Shown here piece after piece: positions 59,540-64,000 of a stretch of DNA of 64,000 nucleotides. The position numbers and the translations under genes were made by a program. The notes beneath the pieces are model-generated. The model saw only the letters and a list, made by a program, of their open reading frames with translations, searched no databases and had not been told where the DNA came from. This stretch comes from Aliisedimentitalea scapharcae (GTDB lineage: Bacteria > Pseudomonadota > Alphaproteobacteria > Rhodobacterales > Rhodobacteraceae). The DNA lies in the NCBI RefSeq assembly GCF_045277565.1, contig NZ_CP123584.1, forward strand, positions 2,418,001-2,482,000, in the 5' to 3' direction. Positions within the stretch are counted from its first letter, which is position 1. Every line of letters starts with the position of its first letter.

Positions 59540-60358
59540 ATGTTTACAAGAGACCTCATAATCAAGGACTTCAACAGCGTGGCAGAGAATTTTCGTACCT
59601 CGCAGGGCTGGCTGACCGTCCTGGCGATTGGCTGTTTCTGCATTGCGGTCGGTCCCGTCCACGCGCAGGTCATGGATGCAGCCGGATCCATTCTCCCTGA
59701 AATCGACGTCCGGGGTCGCGGATGGGATCAGATATTCTATCCCACTGAGCTATTGGATTTCGCGATCGCGCTGCTTGGAACAACAGTGATGATCGCTGCG
59801 ATCGCCTATCATCCCGTCATGCTGGCGACTCGCCGCACACGTTCGGATTTCGATGCCCCAAAAGAACTGTTCGTCTATGCCCTGATCGGGATGGTTGTCG
59901 GGTTCCTGATCATGCATCACGGATATCTCATTGGCTTCGTGCTCTTTGGTCTCGGCGGTCTGTTGCGCTTCAAGTCCGACGATGGGTCAGCTGATACAAT
60001 GCGCCTGATTCTGGCAACTCTGATCGGGCTATGCGCCGGTCTGGATTTACCGGTTGTGGCCCTGATCACCACGGCCAGTGCATGGGCTGTGATTTATGTA
60101 TTTGGCGGACCCATAACTTTCGAACTGGAGGTCCGGTTTTCAGAAAAGGACACAAGCTCCGACGCAATGTTCGCCTTGCGTCACCAGTTAACCGAACGTG
60201 GATTCAAAACGGTGTCGATGAGCAAGACCAAGTTCAAACCTATCGTGAGTTACGTGGTATCGGGACCGCGCGGGTTTAGAAGATCTGCGCTTGAGCGCGA
60301 AATGATGCAGTTGGTTTCAGCCCCTGAAAGCGGGATTGACGACTGGCATGTTGACTGA
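59540..60358 (+). CDS. MgtC/DUF4956-like membrane protein
   Basis: 272 residues. An N-terminal hydrophobic leader (about 27-47), then about five membrane segments with ALIGMVVGFLIMHHGYLIGFVLFGLGGLLRFKSDDGSADTM split over loops, then a C-terminal alpha/beta domain (about 195-270, FELEVRFSEKDTSS, RGFKTVSMSKTKFKPIVSYVVSGP) like an ACT/ferredoxin fold. This resembles DUF4956 and MgtC proteins, often found with VTC polyphosphate and CotH/kinase genes. The ATG at 59540 is chosen as the first sensible start; an upstream frame lies inside the DUF1624 gene. Confidence 0.6.
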   Translation: MFTRDLIIKDFNSVAENFRTSQGWLTVLAIGCFCIAVGPVHAQVMDAAGSILPEIDVRGRGWDQIFYPTELLDFAIALLGTTVMIAAIAYHPVMLATRRTRSDFDAPKELFVYALIGMVVGFLIMHHGYLIGFVLFGLGGLLRFKSDDGSADTMRLILATLIGLCAGLDLPVVALITTASAWAVIYVFGGPITFELEVRFSEKDTSSDAMFALRHQLTERGFKTVSMSKTKFKPIVSYVVSGPRGFRRSALEREMMQLVSAPESGIDDWHVD

Positions 60359-60361
60359 GGC

Positions 60362-61258
60362 GTGAACAAGTTGGCCCCGCTGTCCAGGTCATGTCTCCAC
60401 AAATTCGTTTTAGCGGCGTTGGCGATGCTTTTCCTGTCTGGGGGATATGGGTTTCCAGCCCCGGCCAAATCCGAGAAACTGGTTCTACGTTTTGTCAGTT
60501 CTGATAAGGTCGCGGATCGCAGCCAGGATTTTACCGAAGTTTCAGGGCTCAGCCTGTCAGAAAATGGCGGGTTCTGGGCCGTCAGCGATGATACCGCACG
60601 GCTTTTTCGCCTGGACGAAGCGGGAAAGGTTCAGAAGAAGGAAACTCTGCACGCTTTACCGGGCTTGGAAGGCGTTACCTTTGATCTGGCTGGAGGGCGC
60701 ATACTCACCGTTCGTGAAGACACGTCCGAGATACTTGATGTGGCACCAGACGGACGCATAACGCGGCATCCGATACTGGCAATGGAGGGAGCAGGCAGCC
60801 TGGCGGCGCATTTTGCGGCAAGCGACTCCAATGATGGTCTGGAAGGGATCACCATCGACCCCGAAACCGGAACGGTGTTCGTGGTGAAAGAGCGCGGTCC
60901 AAGGCTGTTGATCGAAGTAGCACCAGACCTAAGCCAAGTGCGTAGGATCGTGCCTTTGACCGGTTCTGCCGGATTCGTGTCCGACCGGGCACAAGATGAT
61001 CGTCTGGATGTTTCGGGCCTGGCCTGGGACGGGCAGCGGCAGGGTCTATGGATAACCAGCGACACAGGACAGGCGCTTTACTTTTTCTGCTTTGCCACAA
61101 TGCAAGCGAGAGGCTGGGCATTGATGAGAGAAGCCGGGGGAAAGTCTCGTCGTGTTGAAAATGCAGAGGGCGTGGCTCTGAGTTTGGACGGACAGACCAT
61201 CTTCATCGTTACCGACGACGGCAAAGATTCCCGGCTTCTTACCTATCGAATTGACTAG
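60362..61258 (+). CDS. Secreted SdiA-regulated/esterase-like phytase beta-propeller protein
   Basis: 298 residues. A signal peptide (about 15-35) is followed by repeated beta segments such as EVSGLSLSENGGFWAVSDDTARLF, LEGVTFDLAGGRILTVRED, LEGITIDPETGTVFVVKERGPRLLIE, SGLAWDGQRQGLWITSDTGQALYF and EGVALSLDGQTIFIVTDDGKDSRLL. This is the SdiA-regulated/esterase-like-phytase propeller family. It starts with GTG 3 bp after the preceding stop. A phosphoester or inositol-phosphate substrate is possible but not shown. Confidence 0.78.
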   Translation: MNKLAPLSRSCLHKFVLAALAMLFLSGGYGFPAPAKSEKLVLRFVSSDKVADRSQDFTEVSGLSLSENGGFWAVSDDTARLFRLDEAGKVQKKETLHALPGLEGVTFDLAGGRILTVREDTSEILDVAPDGRITRHPILAMEGAGSLAAHFAASDSNDGLEGITIDPETGTVFVVKERGPRLLIEVAPDLSQVRRIVPLTGSAGFVSDRAQDDRLDVSGLAWDGQRQGLWITSDTGQALYFFCFATMQARGWALMREAGGKSRRVENAEGVALSLDGQTIFIVTDDGKDSRLLTYRID

Positions 61259-61308
61259 GTTTACAGGCACATGTTGTGCTTCCAGACACTGAGAATGGAG
61301 ATCGACCA

Positions 61309-61974
61309 ATGACTAAATCATTTAATCTTGCAGCCAGCCTCGCGGTGGGTGTCTCTCTCGCGGGGGTGGCTGGTCCAGCAGCGGCAGTGGATTTCACTTC
61401 CAGATCGGGCGGGGCGTCCCAAACCGAGATTCTGGCCCGATCCAACCCGTCACCGGCCGACGGCCTCGCTTTCGTACGTCCCGTTCTAACCGGGGTCATG
61501 TATCGTTCCGGGTTTAAAGGAGGCGACAAGTCGCGCACCGGGCTGTCCAAAGCACAGCGCGGTCAGCTTTGTGAGGCAGGGTTTTCGGGGGCATTTTACG
61601 CAGATTTTGGAAAGAATACCGACTATGGCCAGACGTCTTGCGGATCGGGCGCATTCAGCTATGAGTCGGCCCGCTCATCGCGCCCCGCTGCCGTGATGAA
61701 AGCAGTGCATGACAAAATCACGAGCAATGGCGGGCCGATTATGGTGCATTGCATGTGGGGCGTTCATGCTTCTGGCGCCCTCTCGGCAATGGCGCTTGTT
61801 CAATTCTGCGACTGGTCCGAGGCGCGAGCCAAAGCCTATTGGGACGAAGCGCGCAACGGGGCGCCCTGTTCCGGAGGTTGCGACGCCTGGATTGACGCAA
61901 AGTTCGATAAATTCAAGATCGACCCAACGCTGAAGATCTCGGCTGATCAACAAGCAGCGATTTGCCCGAAATGA
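61309..61974 (+). CDS. Secreted PTP/dual-specificity phosphatase-like protein with a degenerate active site
   Basis: 221 residues. Signal peptide ending GPAAA at about residue 26. The protein-tyrosine-phosphatase loop is visible at about 147-156, HCMWGVHASG, where Cys148 and the Ser/Gly end agree with HCxxGxxRSG but the catalytic Arg is replaced by Ala154. The fold up to there (VMYRSGFKGGDKS, YADFGKNTDYG) fits a DSP-like domain. It may be a pseudophosphatase that binds phosphorylated ligands. The start at 61309 follows GGAG. Confidence 0.65.
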   Translation: MTKSFNLAASLAVGVSLAGVAGPAAAVDFTSRSGGASQTEILARSNPSPADGLAFVRPVLTGVMYRSGFKGGDKSRTGLSKAQRGQLCEAGFSGAFYADFGKNTDYGQTSCGSGAFSYESARSSRPAAVMKAVHDKITSNGGPIMVHCMWGVHASGALSAMALVQFCDWSEARAKAYWDEARNGAPCSGGCDAWIDAKFDKFKIDPTLKISADQQAAICPK

Positions 61975-63410
61975 ACACCATGAAAAAGCCCCTTGTTCTG
62001 GCCCTGATCACCGCCGCGACGCCTGCATTTGCCTCTGATGCCGTGCAGGGCATTGAAACTTTTCACCAAAGCCCAAACGGGATTGTCGAACGCTGTGTGC
62101 GCATCGCGCAAGCACCCGGAGGGACCTACGGCAAGAACGACCTCGAACAGGAGGCCGCCTACTGCGCCATCGATCTCTATGCCCCAGATGTCGCCATGTG
62201 TCCCAAGACCTGGAGTACCAGTCCGGGAACAATGATCCATGACATAAGCCAAGGACCCTATGCCAGGGACAAAGTAGAATTTGAACGCAATGCCTGCAAG
62301 GAAGGAAAATCAGCGGGCGATCTGGCCAAGGACACGCTAGCCAAGTTCAAGCCGACCATGAACGCCAAGGGCACGAGCGGCACGTTTTCTCCTTCTCCGC
62401 TGCTCTACTATCACTTCTCGCGATATTTCGACATGTCAGTCAAGGTCCCGGTCACGGTCTGGCGGTCCATTGACGCGGGCGCGCATCTGGGCGAGGTCGC
62501 GCGTGCGGGGCTTTCGCTGTCGAGCGGCAGGCATGGCGGGCGGATGAACCATGCCGGTTGGGAGGCGTTGGTCAATGCCGAAAAAAACCCTGCTGGCTAT
62601 CAGCCGACGGATGATCTGTTCACGGCCAATCGCAGCCAGATCTATGGCGCACTGACCAGCAGTCCTGGGCACCGCTATGGCTCGGAGATCAATGGCACGC
62701 GCGTCTCGGGCTGGGGCAAGGGTCAGAATCAGGATTTCCAGAAAACACCTGCTTTCCTGGCGCTGCGGTCAGACAAGCCGCTGATCCAAGCAATCGAATT
62801 CGGTCTGATCGAGGGCAGCAAGGACCGGCAGATCGCTAAGGACCTAGGGCAGTCCGTGACGCCGCAGCAGATGGTCTTCTGGATGACCGAACTGACCGAG
62901 ATTGTGCTGCTGGACTTCATCTTCAGCCAGCAGGACAGGGTCGGAAATATCGATTTCACACCGTATTACTATTGGCTTGAAGATGGGAAGCTGACGCACA
63001 AACGGACAAAGCACCACGAAGCCGGTGACGGGTCGGTTCCGGCGGACGCTATTCTGTTGCGGCGAACCAACCTCAACGACAACGATGCTGGTGGCCGGGT
63101 GCAATATGCCAATTTCGCCAAAAGCACGCAAATGCTAGAAAAGTTCCGGCATATAAACGCAAACACCTACGTTAAACTTGTGGCGCTGAATGCGGATCTG
63201 CAAAGCAGCGGCCCGATATTTCAATGGCTTGAAACATCCTTCGGTCTAAGCGACCGCGAGGTGGCGCAGGTCGTGAAAAACACCACATTGGCCAGCGATA
63301 TCCTGCGGCAAAGCTGTGAACAGGGCCAATTGATCTTCGATCTCGAACCTAAGAAATTTTTCGAAACCGGCAGTGTCGTTGCACAGGAGTTCCCCTGTGA
63401 TGGTAGCTAG
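61971..63410 (+). CDS. Secreted Fam20C/PI-kinase-like protein
   Basis: 479 residues with a signal peptide (LVLALITAATPAFAS). In the middle a helix with SPLLYYHFSRYFDMSVKVPVTVWR resembles the substrate/nucleotide lobe of Fam20- and PI-kinase-like proteins. FSQQDRVGNIDF around Asp322 supplies a DRxGN catalytic loop and NLNDNDAGG around Asp370-372 a metal-binding DxD-like segment. Kinase activity is plausible but unproven. The ATG at 61971 overlaps the preceding stop (ATGA). A second in-frame ATG at 61980 is the alternative start. Confidence 0.6.
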   Translation: MNTMKKPLVLALITAATPAFASDAVQGIETFHQSPNGIVERCVRIAQAPGGTYGKNDLEQEAAYCAIDLYAPDVAMCPKTWSTSPGTMIHDISQGPYARDKVEFERNACKEGKSAGDLAKDTLAKFKPTMNAKGTSGTFSPSPLLYYHFSRYFDMSVKVPVTVWRSIDAGAHLGEVARAGLSLSSGRHGGRMNHAGWEALVNAEKNPAGYQPTDDLFTANRSQIYGALTSSPGHRYGSEINGTRVSGWGKGQNQDFQKTPAFLALRSDKPLIQAIEFGLIEGSKDRQIAKDLGQSVTPQQMVFWMTELTEIVLLDFIFSQQDRVGNIDFTPYYYWLEDGKLTHKRTKHHEAGDGSVPADAILLRRTNLNDNDAGGRVQYANFAKSTQMLEKFRHINANTYVKLVALNADLQSSGPIFQWLETSFGLSDREVAQVVKNTTLASDILRQSCEQGQLIFDLEPKKFFETGSVVAQEFPCDGS

Positions 63411-64000
63411 AGCAGTCCTAAGCACACTCTTTCTGCTAATATTTTGCGGCTCCACATTTGCTCAAAACTTGCGGGTTGCAGTCATTTCCGACCTTAACGG
63501 ATCATACGGGTCGACGCGCTATAGCCCCCACGTAGCTGCGGCGGTCGATCGCATCATAGCGCTTGCCCCAGATCTGGTCATTTCCACGGGCGACATGGTA
63601 GCGGGGCAGCGCCGCCCGGTTCTGAGCGAACCAGAAGTGCGCGCGATGTGGGAGGCCTTCCATGCCGAGGTCACCGAACCGCTGAACCGCGCGGGCATTC
63701 CCTTGGTCGTTACTCCGGGAAACCACGATGCATCCGCCTATGGTGGGTTCGAAGCGGAACGCGCAATCTTCGCAGAGCAATGGCGGGCGATGAAGCCCAT
63801 GCTCGACTACATCGACGACAGTGACTATCCATTTTTCTACGCCTTCGAAATGGGCGGCATACGTTTTGCTTCACTCGACGCAACCACGCTCGGCCCCCTT
63901 CGGGGCGATCAAATGAACCGTATGTCCAAGGCAATGAAGGGCTCAGGACCAGCTGTTACCTTCAGCCACCTGCCACTTTGGCCCTTCGCCCAGAGCCGTG
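63400..64000 (+). CDS. Secreted metallophosphoesterase (3' end outside the window)
   Basis: At least 200 residues. Signal peptide ending STFAQ, then the calcineurin-like motifs VISDLNGSYGS, ISTGDMVAG, TPGNHDAS and TFSHLPLWP. The last catalytic motifs lie beyond the edge. The ATG at 63400 has AGGAG 10 bp upstream and overlaps the kinase-like gene by 11 bp, so both are probably translated together. Substrate unknown. Confidence 0.82.
   Translation, partial: MVARAVLSTLFLLIFCGSTFAQNLRVAVISDLNGSYGSTRYSPHVAAAVDRIIALAPDLVISTGDMVAGQRRPVLSEPEVRAMWEAFHAEVTEPLNRAGIPLVVTPGNHDASAYGGFEAERAIFAEQWRAMKPMLDYIDDSDYPFFYAFEMGGIRFASLDATTLGPLRGDQMNRMSKAMKGSGPAVTFSHLPLWPFAQSR

Overview
The window reads as one chromosomal segment of an alphaproteobacterium of the Rhodobacterales (Roseobacter/Paracoccaceae type). 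This is inferred from gene order and protein character, not from a database search. The markers are rplM-rpsI, rpsB-tsf, rplU-rpmA-(lysE-GNAT)-obgE-proB-proA, an L21 with a C-terminal helix-hairpin-helix extension, the ornithine-lipid pair olsB-olsA, and a ChpT-type histidine phosphotransferase. The DNA is GC-rich, and many adjacent genes overlap by ATGA, as is usual in this group.

Layout, left to right. (1) 1-2.3 kb: 3' part of a MocR/aminotransferase-like gene, then rplM-rpsI with a strong terminator. (2) 2.5-11.2 kb: a surface-sugar locus. A tightly overlapped seven-gene run makes CDP-glucose, dehydrates and probably epimerises it, C-methylates it and reduces it, and ends in a CmcI-like protein. 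A convergent glycosyltransferase and an acyltransferase follow. No RfbH dehydrase is present, which suggests a branched 6-deoxyhexose rather than a 3,6-dideoxyhexose. (3) 11.2-14.1 kb: a TetR regulator overlapping ppk2, then an apparently complete IS30-family element. (4) 14.2-25.3 kb: an acyl-CoA catabolic cluster (two SDRs, thioesterase, enoyl-CoA hydratase, two acyl-CoA dehydrogenases, APH-like kinase, NMO-like flavoprotein, quinone oxidoreductase-like MDR) with an IclR regulator. (5) 25.5-27.2 kb: aroQ overlapping a LuxR-type autoinducer regulator, followed by a highly structured non-coding stretch. (6) 27.2-39.5 kb: conserved core (tsf, rpsB, olsBA, chpT, proBA, obgE, rpmA, rplU), two DUF2059 lipid/envelope-type proteins and tRNA-Ser(CGA). 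(7) 39.6-45.4 kb: a decayed IS5-like transposase carrying three 16-bp tandem repeats, then a four-gene membrane glycosylation cassette. (8) 45.6-51.9 kb: an AraC regulator divergent from two secreted amidohydrolases, a secreted metallophosphoesterase and an OprB-type porin. (9) 51.9-58.7 kb: an accessory stretch with an IS6 relic, a beta-lactamase-fold/META fusion, an SH3 protein with a probable small membrane protein upstream, an IS5 element with TTAA target duplication, and an amidase whose signal peptide appears frameshifted. (10) 58.7 kb to the end: six closely packed genes that look like an undescribed envelope phosphate or phosphoprotein module.

The last region is the most interesting. 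It encodes a DUF1624-like membrane protein, an MgtC/DUF4956-like membrane protein, a secreted SdiA-regulated/esterase-like beta-propeller, a secreted PTP-fold protein whose CX5R loop has Ala in place of the catalytic Arg, a secreted Fam20C/PI-kinase-like protein with DRxGN and DND motifs, and a secreted metallophosphoesterase cut by the window edge. All family calls are from reading motifs in the translated sequence. None was confirmed by profile search.
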